Notes under the pieces: model-generated | The model's database searches: none | What the model saw: only the letters and a program-made list of their open reading frames with translations | Told to the model about the DNA's origin: nothing | Shown here: one piece after another, positions 1-12,501 of the stretch | Layout: each line of letters opens with the position of its first letter | How positions within the stretch are numbered: position 1 is the first letter of the stretch | Position numbers and translations under genes: made by a program | Assembly: GCF_904846065.1 (NCBI RefSeq) | Contig: NZ_CAJGZV010000001.1 | Location: 868,001 to 932,000, forward strand | Direction of reading: 5' to 3' | Length of the DNA stretch: 64,000 nt | Source of the DNA: Psychrobacter immobilis | GTDB taxonomy: Bacteria; Pseudomonadota; Gammaproteobacteria; Pseudomonadales; Moraxellaceae

Positions 1-252
1 CAGTACGATACGGCAGTCATATTCTTATTTGCTGCTTGGGTGGTGATTTGTGGTTTACTGATGGTTAGTAATGTCAAATACTATAGCTTTAAAGAGTTTG
101 ATAAAAAGAAAGTACCTTTTGTAGTTCTAATAATTGGTGTGTTGGTTATGAGTATTGTGCTCTATGATATACCTGTTGGTATCTTGGCGATTGGTATTAT
201 TTATGCGTTATCGGGTATTGTTACGACGATTAAAGCAAAAGCAAATTTTTAG
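1..252 (+). CDS. pssA: CDP-diacylglycerol--serine O-phosphatidyltransferase, C-terminal part (5' end outside window)
   Basis: The reading frame is open from base 1 to the stop at 250-252, so only the last 83 residues are present. They resemble the C-terminus of PssA, the inner-membrane enzyme that condenses CDP-diacylglycerol with serine to make phosphatidylserine, the precursor of phosphatidylethanolamine. The visible part has the family segment GLLMVSNVKYYSFKEFD followed by two closely spaced hydrophobic helices and a short basic tail. The catalytic CDP-alcohol phosphatidyltransferase motif would lie upstream and cannot be checked. A strong terminator follows at 275-308. The family call rests on the SNxKYYSFKE region and topology. 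Confidence 0.75.
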   Translation, partial: QYDTAVIFLFAAWVVICGLLMVSNVKYYSFKEFDKKKVPFVVLIIGVLVMSIVLYDIPVGILAIGIIYALSGIVTTIKAKANF

Positions 253-274
253 AATTGATTGTTCGTGTCATATT

Positions 275-308
275 AAGGAATTTACCGTAGGGTAAGTTCC
301 TTTTTTTA
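275..308 (+). terminator. Rho-independent terminator after pssA
   Basis: An 11-bp stem with one G-U pair (275-285 against 291-301) closes a 5-base loop and is followed by a run of T. It lies 23 bases after the pssA stop and separates it from the rRNA promoters. Confidence 0.8.
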
Positions 309-574
309 TACGCTTTATATATCAAACCGGCTATCAGTGTATTCATCACGATAAGATAAAGAAAGACCAGCTCATTTTTTAGATAATGATCATTGATAAC
401 GACTTGTTAAAGAAACCCACATGATTGAGATGAAATAAGCATGCTTATTTACGAGCTTACCTCAGCCCAACGCAAAACCCCGTAGACTGCCATTCAGTTA
501 AAGCAAAAGTAGTGTCGCCATCCTGCTAATTTAGTTTAATCACCAAGTTTATTTAAATTAAGCTAAAATAGCTC

Positions 575-602
575 TTGACTAAACATTCAAACCCTCTATA
601 AT
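575..602 (+). promoter_or_regulatory. rRNA operon promoter, distal
   Basis: TTGACT (575-580) and TATAAT (597-602) are separated by 16 bases. A GC-rich stretch follows, as is usual for stringently controlled rRNA promoters. It lies about 445 bases before mature 16S and forms a tandem pair with the promoter at 691-718. Confidence 0.7.
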
Positions 603-690
603 ACGCCCTCATCAAGACGAGCTGGAGCATTTATATGTAGATTACATATAAATAACCCAATTAACTTGAAGAAACAAAACATAAAAAAGC

Positions 691-718
691 TTGACAATTC
701 AAATCATTATGATAAGAT
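691..718 (+). promoter_or_regulatory. rRNA operon promoter, proximal
   Basis: A consensus TTGACA (691-696) is followed after 16 bases by TAAGAT (713-718). The next bases, GTCGGCTCGC from about 720, form a GC-rich discriminator, which is typical of growth-rate-regulated rRNA promoters. Confidence 0.7.
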
Positions 719-828
719 AGTCGGCTCGCTAGATAGCTTGACCTGAAAGGGATTGAGACTAAACAGCAAGAGAGATACCCTATATATCAGTTACTGGACG
801 ACAGTGATTGAGCACTATTTAAAAGCAT

Positions 829-846
829 AACTAAAGAACAACTTGT
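829..846 (+). other. 16S precursor processing arm, 5' side
   Basis: These 18 bases are the exact reverse complement of 2616-2633 in the spacer after 16S. Pairing would enclose the whole 16S in a long-range helix, the classical RNase III processing stem. The rest of 719-1046 is a leader with a near-palindrome just before 16S (about 1014-1036). Confidence 0.7.
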
Positions 847-1046
847 GTGGATTTTTGCTGATTCAGAATGCTAAAAAATAAAGTTGGTTTTAACTCCTTT
901 TCGGAGTTCATTCTAACTATAAAAATTATCATTTAAGACAGCAGAAAAACTCAAAGTTAATTCATTACGAACATAATTTTTAGCGATTTTGCCAGATTAG
1001 ATGAGCCAAGTTTAGAAGCTTCTTTAAAGAGCTTCATAGCAAGATT

Positions 1047-2585
<1,539 letters not shown>

Positions 2586-2615
2586 TAGATGGCATTCGGT
2601 CAGCAAGAATTCACA

Positions 2616-2633
2616 ACAAGTTGTTCTTTAGTT
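2616..2633 (+). other. 16S precursor processing arm, 3' side, with boxA-like core
   Basis: This is the perfect complement of 829-846. It also contains TTGTTCTTTA, which resembles the boxA antitermination element found in rRNA spacers. The boxA reading is inference. Confidence 0.6.
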
Positions 2634-2660
2634 TAAGCTTACGTTTTAACAAGCGTAATT

Positions 2661-2737
2661 GGGTCTGTAGCTCAGCTGGTTAGAGCACCGTGTTGATAAC
2701 GCGGGGGTCAGTGGTTCAAGTCCACTTAGACCCACCA
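2661..2737 (+). tRNA. tRNA-Ile (GAT)
   Basis: A 77-base cloverleaf with an encoded CCA end. The acceptor strands GGGTCTG and TAGACCC pair with one G-U. The anticodon loop reads TTGATAA, giving anticodon GAT. It is in the usual first position of the 16S-23S spacer. Confidence 0.95.
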
Positions 2738-2746
2738 TTTTATAAT

Positions 2747-2822
2747 GGGGCCATAGCTCAGTTGGTAGAGCGCCTGCCTTGCACGCAGGAGGTCAACGGT
2801 TCGACTCCGTTTGGCTCCACCA
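2747..2822 (+). tRNA. tRNA-Ala (TGC)
   Basis: A 76-base cloverleaf with encoded CCA. The acceptor arm GGGGCCA pairs with TGGCTCC, and the loop CTTGCAC gives anticodon TGC. It follows tRNA-Ile after nine bases, the standard spacer order. Confidence 0.95.
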
Positions 2823-3166
2823 CTATAGACGAATAAGCTTTAAGTGCTAATAGTATAAATAGAAACAAGTGATTTATCTTTGAATAAAGACACGATTACT
2901 TCTTTCTGTTTTATACAGAATCTGTGACTCGACGAGAGCATAGAGACTATTTAAAAACATAGATATGAGTCTGGGTTAGGAACACGTGTTCACGCGTTGT
3001 TCCTAACCTTAATCACTCACCTCTTAACGACATCAGTTGTTATCCCAGGGGTGAGTGATTAAAAAAGTAATAAGAGAACTGAATCAAGCGTATAAACATA
3101 GGTGATATCGTTATCATAATTAGACTTTATAACACTTAGCAGTCGAAAGACTACTTGGGGTTGTAT
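2823..3166 (+). other. 16S-23S spacer, distal part, with two hairpins and 23S processing arms
   Basis: This 344-base stretch has no gene. It holds two strong hairpins: 2974-3008 (GGTTAGGAAC against its complement) and 3011-3060 (AATCACTCACC against GGTGAGTGATT). Three segments are exact complements of sequence after 23S: 2960-2972 with 6194-6206, 3078-3088 with 6126-6136, and 3100-3110 with 6110-6120. These would build the RNase III stem that encloses pre-23S RNA. Confidence 0.65.
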
Positions 3167-6028
<2,862 letters not shown>

Positions 6029-6109
6029 ACAACACCCAAGTGGTTTGTATGAAAGCTCTAATTAATCTATCTTGTATAAGCGAAAGCTTATAGAAACGAG
6101 AGAATATTT

Positions 6110-6206
6110 CGATATCACCTTTAACCTTGATTCAGTTAGGTTACAAGTTGATCGACAACAAGCTAATACTTGACGTCAAACAATAAAAATAACAGACTCA
6201 TATCTA
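6110..6206 (+). other. 23S precursor processing arms, 3' side
   Basis: Three segments (6110-6120, 6126-6136, 6194-6206) pair exactly and in mirror order with segments before 23S. They form the 3' half of the pre-23S processing helix, just upstream of 5S. Confidence 0.6.
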
Positions 6207-6214
6207 ACCCCCTT

Positions 6215-6330
6215 TGCTGACGACAATAGCATGATGGCACCACCTGATCCCTTCCCGAACTCAGAAGTGAAACATCATTGCGCCAATGGTAGTGTGGGTT
6301 CGCCCATGTGAGAGTAGGTCATCGTCAGCT
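6215..6330 (+). rRNA. rrf: 5S ribosomal RNA
   Basis: About 115 bases. The terminal helix pairs GCTGACGA with TCGTCAGC. The conserved CCGAACTCAGAAGTGAAAC segment is at about 6257-6275. It is the last gene of the rRNA operon. Confidence 0.95.
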
Positions 6331-6344
6331 CTCTATTCTAAAGT

Positions 6345-6380
6345 AAAACCCCCTTTGACTTATGTCGGAGGGGGTTTTTC
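6345..6380 (+). terminator. rRNA operon terminator
   Basis: The stem AAAACCCCCT against AGGGGGTTTT has a short loop and ends in TTTTTCTTT. It lies directly after 5S and marks the end of the operon. The accessory gene pair begins about 115 bases downstream. Confidence 0.85.
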
Positions 6381-6495
6381 TTTGCGTGGGAGATTAATTT
6401 TTATTGGAACATAAAATGTTAATATGTGTTTATGATATTGTAGTTAAATTAATATAATTTTATCAAGATGTTGTGAACTATTAGAGTATTTAATT

Positions 6496-6681
6496 ATGAA
6501 CTGGGTTATTGCAAACAAAGATTGGTTATTTAGTGGAGCGGCTGTCGCTTTACCTCTCTCGGTAATAGGGTGGTTTTTCTTTAATCGAAAAAATAAACAG
6601 GTTCAAAAAGGCGGTGATAATTCAACAAATATACAAGTTGGAGGAAGTTTAAATATAGGAAATAAAAAAAATGATGAATAG
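6496..6681 (+). CDS. Small single-pass membrane protein with a C-terminal RHIM-like (IQVG) motif
   Basis: The 61 residues have one hydrophobic helix (about 11-29) followed by RKNK, which predicts a cytoplasmic C-terminus by the positive-inside rule. Residues 39-56 read GGDNSTNIQVGGSLNIGN. IQVG at 46-49 matches the core tetrad of RHIM-type amyloid motifs, within an Asn/Gly-rich setting also typical of bacterial amyloid signalling motifs. No enzyme domain is visible. The gene overlaps the next one by 11 bases. A TATAAT box at 6453-6458 fits a -10 element, but the -35 and ribosome binding site are weak. Base composition is clearly more AT-rich than in neighbours. A role as membrane effector is inference. 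Confidence 0.65.
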   Translation: MNWVIANKDWLFSGAAVALPLSVIGWFFFNRKNKQVQKGGDNSTNIQVGGSLNIGNKKNDE

Positions 6682-7780
6682 GCAGAACCAACAAGCAGGT
6701 GATAACTCTAATAACCTTCAATCCAAAGAAATGACTGTTAATATACTAGGTATAGATGAAAAGCGAGCTCGTGAGGTTTTTCAAGAAATGAATTTACAGT
6801 TGAAAGATAAGTACTCTGAAGAGGCAATGAAAATCGCTCAAATTAGAATTGATGAGTTTGAGAATAGACTGATGCCTAAGATGGAAGATTTAGAAGGTGC
6901 TTTAGAAGTATTTGCAGATCCAAGCTTTCAATTATTACTTGTCGAAGCTCAAAAAACAGCTGCTGCTACCGAAAGACCCGTTGACTATGAACTTCTTTCC
7001 GAATTGTTAGTACATAGATTCCAAAAGAGAAAAAATAGAGTAGCACGTGCAGGAATCAGCCGTGCTGTAAAAATTGTAGATGAAATAGACGATGATGCCT
7101 TACTTGGATTAACGGTGTTCCATAGCATAAATAGTTTCTTACCACTAACAGGAGATATATTTCAAGGGTTAGATGTTTTAAATGAACTATTCGGGAAAGT
7201 TTTATATGGAAGTTTACCTTTGGGTAGAGATTGGCTAGATCATTTAGATATATTAGACGCTGTGCGTTTGAGTCCAATTGGTACCTTAAAGAAAATAGAG
7301 GATTATTACCCTGAGCAATTATATGGATATGTAGATGTAGGGATAAAGAAAAACTCTGAAAATTTTGATAGAGCAATGAGTATTATTGAAGCAAATAAAT
7401 TACCTAAAGATATTATAATTGAGCATGCTCTGAACCCTGAATTTGTAAGAGTACCTATTTCAAATAGACAGCATATTGAATCTCTTGTCTTAACAAAACA
7501 GCTTTTTCAGCAAGGGTTTTTTATTCCTAAGTCTATAGCTTTATCAGATAGTCAGAAAAAAGCAATCAATACGATATATGATCTTTATTCGCAAGATATA
7601 AATATTAAGAATGAAAATACTCGATTATTTATAGAACACTGGGATGAAAGAGCTAATTTAAATACTCTTAAGAAGTGGTGGAATAGTATAAATATAGGTG
7701 CTGAAGTTACTTCTGTAGGAAGAGTACTAGCTCATTCCAATGCACAAAGATGCGATAAAAACCTTCCATCTCTTGATTAA
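6671..7780 (+). CDS. LPO_1073/Vpar_1526-like protein with N-terminal GDNS-N-Q motif
   Basis: This 369-residue soluble protein starts inside the previous gene. AGGAAA at 6657-6662 is a good ribosome binding site, and two consecutive ATG codons (6671, 6674) are possible starts. Residues 10-17 read GDNSNNLQ, followed by a hydrophobic TVNILGI segment, echoing the motif in the upstream partner. The rest looks mainly helical, with many charged residues and no P-loop, nuclease or protease motif that I can see. It resembles a sporadically distributed uncharacterised family that I recall as LPO_1073/Vpar_1526; I could not verify this by search. ATA and AGA codons are frequent, unlike in the flanking genes, which suggests acquisition. 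Function unknown. Confidence 0.7.
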   Translation: MMNRQNQQAGDNSNNLQSKEMTVNILGIDEKRAREVFQEMNLQLKDKYSEEAMKIAQIRIDEFENRLMPKMEDLEGALEVFADPSFQLLLVEAQKTAAATERPVDYELLSELLVHRFQKRKNRVARAGISRAVKIVDEIDDDALLGLTVFHSINSFLPLTGDIFQGLDVLNELFGKVLYGSLPLGRDWLDHLDILDAVRLSPIGTLKKIEDYYPEQLYGYVDVGIKKNSENFDRAMSIIEANKLPKDIIIEHALNPEFVRVPISNRQHIESLVLTKQLFQQGFFIPKSIALSDSQKKAINTIYDLYSQDINIKNENTRLFIEHWDERANLNTLKKWWNSINIGAEVTSVGRVLAHSNAQRCDKNLPSLD

Positions 7781-7835
7781 AATATATTTTAAACAGTAAC
7801 ATTCACACTGTTTTATAGTTTATAAAGGACAAGCT

Positions 7836-8246
7836 ATGACGACATCAAAAGTGACCTACCAAGGCGATTTGCGTACCACCGCCATTCATTTGCAGTCAAA
7901 TAATGAAATCATTACTGATGCACCGACTGATAATCACGGCAAAGGCGAAGCATTTTCGCCGACTGATTTATTGGCGACTAGCTTAGCCAGTTGTATGTTG
8001 ACGATTATCGGTATCAAAGCTCGTGATATGGATATCGATATTGCAGGCACTACAGCTGAAGTGACCAAAATAATGGCTGCTGATCCAAGACGAGTCAGTG
8101 AAGTACATGTTGTTATTACTTTTAATCAACCATTAGATGATAAAACGCAAAAGATATTCTATAACACCGCGCTTACTTGTCCAGTTGCGAAAAGTATCCA
8201 TCCTGATATCATTCAAAAAGTGACTATTCATTCCAGAAGCCATTAA
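7836..8246 (+). CDS. OsmC/Ohr family protein
   Basis: At 136 residues it is the usual length for OsmC-fold proteins, which are thiol-dependent reductases of organic hydroperoxides. Two cysteines sit where the family has them: Cys53 in LASCMLT, on the central helix, and Cys115 in TCPVAKS. The GKGEAFSPTDLLATSL segment before Cys53 is also typical. AAGGAC lies just upstream of the ATG. The subtype (OsmC, Ohr or YhfA-like) cannot be settled by eye. The last codons fall inside the first unit of a 16-bp tandem repeat. Confidence 0.85.
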   Translation: MTTSKVTYQGDLRTTAIHLQSNNEIITDAPTDNHGKGEAFSPTDLLATSLASCMLTIIGIKARDMDIDIAGTTAEVTKIMAADPRRVSEVHVVITFNQPLDDKTQKIFYNTALTCPVAKSIHPDIIQKVTIHSRSH

Positions 8247-8309
8247 TTCTAAGAGCTTTTAATTCTAAGAACTACTGATTCCAAGAATTGTTAATTCCAA
8301 AAACCAGTG
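8230..8309 (+). repeat. Degenerate tandem repeat, 5 x 16 bp
   Basis: Five consecutive 16-base units begin with ATTCCA or ATTCTA followed by a purine-rich stretch (units at 8230, 8246, 8262, 8278, 8294). The first unit is the end of the OsmC-like gene; the others fill the gap to the next gene. Confidence 0.7.
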
Positions 8310-8330
8310 ACCTTTATAAGGATGGTTGAG

Positions 8331-8795
8331 ATGGCTAGCAAAACCTTACTTATTGTTGCGCATGCGCCATCACCTAATACTAAGAAGTTGGCGCAAGCGG
8401 CTTATGATGGTGCCAATCATCCTGATATAGATATCAATGTCATAATCAAATCTCCCCAAGATACCCAGCCTGAAGATGTATTGGCAGCTGACGCGCTATT
8501 ATTAGGGACGACTGAGAACTTGGCTTATATGGCAGGACTGACCAAAGACTTTTTTGATCGCTGTTATTATCGGGCGTTAGAGAAGAAGCAGGGCATGCCG
8601 TTTGCGGTATATATTCGAGCTGGGCATGATGGGACAGGTACTAAGCTTGCGCTCAAAACCATTACCACAGGACTGCGCTGGTCATGGGTGCAAGAGGCGC
8701 TGATTTTACAAGGTGATTGGCAAGAAATCTTTACTGATCAAGTCGAAGAGCTAGCGATGACACTGGCAGCTGGGGTAGAAGCGGGTATTTATTAG
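8331..8795 (+). CDS. Flavodoxin/NAD(P)H-dependent FMN reductase-like protein
   Basis: The protein has a flavodoxin-like start: beta strand TLLIVAHA followed by PSPNTKKLAQAA, matching the phosphate-binding loop that holds FMN. GTTENLAYMAG and the RAGHDGTG segment fit the later flavin-contacting loops. I chose ATG 8331 (154 residues, MASKTLL) over 8307, because the longer start adds eight residues ahead of the first strand and overlaps the tandem repeat, whereas AAGG lies at 8316-8319. The substrate is unknown; the short spacing after the OsmC-like gene suggests a shared redox role. Confidence 0.7.
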   Translation: MASKTLLIVAHAPSPNTKKLAQAAYDGANHPDIDINVIIKSPQDTQPEDVLAADALLLGTTENLAYMAGLTKDFFDRCYYRALEKKQGMPFAVYIRAGHDGTGTKLALKTITTGLRWSWVQEALILQGDWQEIFTDQVEELAMTLAAGVEAGIY

Positions 8796-8869
8796 TTTTT
8801 TCGACGCTTTGCTTGTCGCCATTATTAATATCAAAGCTACAGTAATGAAGATATATAAGGATATTAGCA

Positions 8870-9523
8870 GTGTTGAATGATGATTTAGATAATAGCCAAT
8901 CGATTGCTCCTACTGGAATAGCATTTTCTCAAGCGTGTGAAAATAATAAGCAGCCGATTCTAGAATTTTTACAGCAAGAGTTGCAAGGTTCTATTCATGT
9001 GTTAGAGGTTGGGTCAGGTACGGGTCAGCATAGTGTGTATTTTGCCCCTAGATTGACTCATTTAACATGGCAGACCAGTGATATGTTGGCTAATCACGCC
9101 ACCATCAATGCTTGGCATGCTGCCTATCCTGCCCCTAATTTATATACACCGCTTACTTTTGATGTATCGTGTGATTCAGTGCCAATGAAAAATGCGGTCG
9201 ATATACCGTATGATGCGGTATTTACCGCCAATACCTTGCATATCATGTCGTGGTCTTTAGTGGCTAAATTATTCCAATTGGTCGGTGATATGCTACCCTT
9301 AAATGGTAAGTTCATCATTTATGGACCCTTTAACGAAAATGGCAGTTATAGCAGCGCAAGCAATCGTCAGTTTGACCATAGCTTGCGCCAGCGCGATGCT
9401 AACAGCGGCATCCGTCATTTAGAAGACGTTATAGATTTGGCAAATACACATCATTTAACGTTAAATAAGCGTTATGAGATGCCATCTAACAATCAAATAT
9501 TAGTATTTGAAAAACTCTATTAA
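8870..9523 (+). CDS. DUF938 class I SAM-dependent methyltransferase
   Basis: The 217-residue protein has a Rossmann methyltransferase core. Motif I is LEVGSGTGQHSVYFA (about 46-60), preceded by the DUF938 signature SQACENNKQPILEFL. WQTSDM is the acidic strand-2 end, and FTANTLHIMSW matches motif IV/post-motif. Translation starts at GTG 8870, with AAGGA eight bases upstream. The methyl acceptor of this family is not established. It ends just before a bidirectional terminator. Confidence 0.85.
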   Translation: MLNDDLDNSQSIAPTGIAFSQACENNKQPILEFLQQELQGSIHVLEVGSGTGQHSVYFAPRLTHLTWQTSDMLANHATINAWHAAYPAPNLYTPLTFDVSCDSVPMKNAVDIPYDAVFTANTLHIMSWSLVAKLFQLVGDMLPLNGKFIIYGPFNENGSYSSASNRQFDHSLRQRDANSGIRHLEDVIDLANTHHLTLNKRYEMPSNNQILVFEKLY

Positions 9524-9528
9524 CGTAA

Positions 9529-9577
9529 AAAGCTGAGTTGGTTCACTGTGATAACACTATGAATCAACTCAGCTTTA
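9529..9577. terminator. Bidirectional terminator between DUF938 gene and ppc
   Basis: A 17-bp, nearly perfect stem (9529-9545 against 9561-9577) is flanked by A and T stretches. It lies between convergent genes and can serve both. Confidence 0.8.
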
Positions 9578-9617
9578 TGTAAGTTCCAATCAGTAAAGAT
9601 CAACCTATTTATAAATA

Positions 9618-12407
9618 CTAACCTGTATTGCGTAGCCCTGCTGCCAAAGCGTTGATACTACGAATTAATGCATCTTCGACAGCAGGTCTATCGTCATTTT
9701 CCAGATTGTCATTGTCAGTGTTATCGGATTGGCGCATACGCTTGAGTAGCTCAATCTGGATGTAGTTAATGGGATCTAAATAGGCGTTACGCCATTCCAA
9801 TGAATGAGCCAAGTCTTGTTGGTTTGAGAGTAAAGACGCCTGCTCTAGCAAGGAGTTGAGACCTGCGTGCGTCAGTTCATGCTCATCAATCACTGCCTGC
9901 ATGACTTGCTCACGTAAGCTTTCGTCTTTACACAGTTGACTGTATGCACGGGCGATATTCATCTCGGATTTGGTAAAAGCCATTTCAATATTACTGATAA
10001 AGACATTGAAAAATGGCCAGTTTTTATTCATCTCCTTCATTAACGCTTCGTCTTTTTTGACGCTATCTAAAGCACTGCCCACGCCATACCAAGCGGGAAG
10101 GGTAAAGCGCGCCAATGACCAGCCAAATACCCATGGTATCGCCCGAATCGTCGATTTGCTCGGCAGTCCTTTTTTACGGTGAGCAGGACGCGAGCCAATA
10201 TTGAGCAATGAAATCTCTTGTACTGGTGTGGCCTCAGAATAAAACTGATAGAAGCCCTCTGTATTATCCGTCAGCTCTCGATATTGCTGTTCGCCTGCAT
10301 CTGCCAAATCAGCAAACAACGCTTCATAGCTATCTAGCTGTTTGGGTTGTTCGACAAATCGTGACGAGCTGGCTTTTAGCGCTCCCGTGATTCCCATGGT
10401 TAATTCAAACACGGCAGTATCTGGATTGGCATACTTGGCGTAAAGTACTTCGCCTTGTTCAGTGAACTTGATCTGTCCATGTAAAGTGCCAGCAGGCTGA
10501 GCAGCGATGGCTTGATGGGTTGAGCCACCACCACGACTGACGGAACCACCACGACCATGGAACAGGCGGGTGGTGATACCATATTGATTGGCGATATCGG
10601 TGATGGTTTGCTGGGCACTATATAACTGCCAAGCGGAGGTAATAATGCCGCCATCTTTAGAGGAATCTGAGTAGCCAAGCATAATCTCTTGAATGTTTCC
10701 TGAGTGCTCAAGTAAATCACGATATAGCCGATTGTCCAACACCATTGGCATAATTTTATCGATATTTTTTAAATCTTCGATGGTTTCAAACAGTGGCGCA
10801 ACTGGTAGGGCAGAAAATAAATGCCCGTTCTTATCAATACCCGATAAACCTGCAAAACGCATCAGTAGCAGCACTTCTAATAGCTGACTGGCGTTATTGG
10901 TCATCGAAATTACATAGCTACCAAAAGTATCGTCGCCGACCAGTTTACGCAGTTTAGCGACAGAATTCATCAGAGCAAGCTGTTCGTGTGTTTGCGCGCT
11001 TAAGTTGTCGGTATAAATCAGCGGTGCACCTGGCTTTTCTAGCAAACGCGTTAGCCATTCTTGCCGCTCTGTTTCGCTGAGAGTGTGATAGTCGGGCAGA
11101 TTCGAGGCGCTAGCAAAAATATCTGCAATGACTTCGCCGTGATAACCTGAATCTTGGCGAATATCTAGCGAGGCTAAATGGAATCCACAGGTTTTGACTA
11201 GGCGAATGGTATCAAGCAGTAAGCCTTCGCCATGCGCTTTGTCATGAGTATTGACACTTTTGCGAATAAGGCGTAAATCATCTAGCAAGGCCGTCGGTGT
11301 TGAGTAAGCCTCTTTTGCAGCCTCCTCATCTGTGCCTTGGCTTTGGATATGCTGGTTGGTCGCTTTTATTTTAGCCAGAATAATGGACAGCAGTCTTCGG
11401 TACGGCTCATTATTGTAATCATCAGGATTGTAGCAAAAGACTTTTTGATCGAGTGTGTTGTAGTCTTTGATACGGGTATAAATCTCTGGCGCGATATCGA
11501 CGATAGTATCGCTATGAATCAGCTCACGACGCAATTTTCTGATCAACACTTGGTAATGGCGTAGCACGGTATTAGCATGCATCAATACCGCCATTTCAGT
11601 GGTTTCATGGGTGACGAATGGATTGCCATCTCTATCGCCGCCAATCCAAGAGCCAAAACTGACAAAGGCGGGTAAAGGGTAGTTGATTAACTCAGGATAG
11701 ATATCGACGATAGCGTCTTTTATATTACGATATACTTTGGGAATGGCAGTGAATAAGCTGGCATCAAAATAGTGTAAGCCGTTGTTTATTTCATCATAAA
11801 CCAAAGGTTTTCGGCTGCGAACTTCGTCTGACGACCACAGCAAGTCAATGGTTTCTGCTGTCTTTTGCTTAGCTTGCATAAAGGCTAGGCTGCCTTCGGG
11901 ATAGTCGCTCATGGCATCGGTATGCTCATAGAGGGTTTGCAAGATATTCATGGTGGTGCGTCTACGGGCTTCGGTAGGATGAGCCGTAAAAACAGGAATA
12001 AATTTAAGGTGATCAATAAGCTCTTTGATTTGCGCAGGTTCGATTTGCCGCTCACGGCATTCTAACAAGGTGCGGCGAAAGGATCCTTCCCAGCTTTGAT
12101 TGGACTGAGCACGCATAGTACGGCGTTGCTCACGCAGATAGTTTTCTTCAGTTAAATTGGCAAGGAAAAAGTAAATAGAGAATGCGCGAATGACGTTTTT
12201 TAAGGTTTGATTGTCTAATGAGGCAATAAGATCGATCAGCTGCTGTTTGTGTGCTGGATTATGCTCGCGGCGCTCCTGAATAAAGCCCTTGCGCAATGTT
12301 TCGATAGTACGTAGGGTATCCTCCCCAGATTGGCGAGAAATGGCCTCACCTAAAAATGCGCCTAACAATCTAACACGCGCACGCAATACGTCGTTCTTCA
12401 ATAACAT
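9618..12407 (-). CDS. ppc: Phosphoenolpyruvate carboxylase
   Basis: PEPC carboxylates phosphoenolpyruvate to oxaloacetate and replenishes the TCA cycle. At 929 residues it is full length. It carries the catalytic-histidine motif VFTAHPTEARRRT (His143), the substrate loop LGYSDSSKDGG, the glycine-rich FHGRGGSVSRGGG and the usual C-terminal NTG. AGGAAG precedes the ATG at a good distance. It stands as a single gene, ending at the bidirectional hairpin with the convergent methyltransferase gene. Confidence 0.98.
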   Translation of the reverse strand: MLLKNDVLRARVRLLGAFLGEAISRQSGEDTLRTIETLRKGFIQERREHNPAHKQQLIDLIASLDNQTLKNVIRAFSIYFFLANLTEENYLREQRRTMRAQSNQSWEGSFRRTLLECRERQIEPAQIKELIDHLKFIPVFTAHPTEARRRTTMNILQTLYEHTDAMSDYPEGSLAFMQAKQKTAETIDLLWSSDEVRSRKPLVYDEINNGLHYFDASLFTAIPKVYRNIKDAIVDIYPELINYPLPAFVSFGSWIGGDRDGNPFVTHETTEMAVLMHANTVLRHYQVLIRKLRRELIHSDTIVDIAPEIYTRIKDYNTLDQKVFCYNPDDYNNEPYRRLLSIILAKIKATNQHIQSQGTDEEAAKEAYSTPTALLDDLRLIRKSVNTHDKAHGEGLLLDTIRLVKTCGFHLASLDIRQDSGYHGEVIADIFASASNLPDYHTLSETERQEWLTRLLEKPGAPLIYTDNLSAQTHEQLALMNSVAKLRKLVGDDTFGSYVISMTNNASQLLEVLLLMRFAGLSGIDKNGHLFSALPVAPLFETIEDLKNIDKIMPMVLDNRLYRDLLEHSGNIQEIMLGYSDSSKDGGIITSAWQLYSAQQTITDIANQYGITTRLFHGRGGSVSRGGGSTHQAIAAQPAGTLHGQIKFTEQGEVLYAKYANPDTAVFELTMGITGALKASSSRFVEQPKQLDSYEALFADLADAGEQQYRELTDNTEGFYQFYSEATPVQEISLLNIGSRPAHRKKGLPSKSTIRAIPWVFGWSLARFTLPAWYGVGSALDSVKKDEALMKEMNKNWPFFNVFISNIEMAFTKSEMNIARAYSQLCKDESLREQVMQAVIDEHELTHAGLNSLLEQASLLSNQQDLAHSLEWRNAYLDPINYIQIELLKRMRQSDNTDNDNLENDDRPAVEDALIRSINALAAGLRNTG

Positions 12408-12501
12408 AATTGGCTTCCTTGGCTTTTAATCGACTCATTTATCAATGAGATAGGCTGGTTAATAATTAAGGGTCGCTGTTCTTATAGGATATGAATTAAA
12501 G

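Noticed and set aside
382..400. Fur-box-like GATAATGATCATTGATAAC
   Set aside because: Only about 14 of 19 positions match the consensus, and it lies between the pssA terminator and rRNA promoters with no gene to control.
10400..10720. Overlapping minus-strand frame within ppc
   Set aside because: Shadow frame of a full-length conserved enzyme; biased composition and no start signal.
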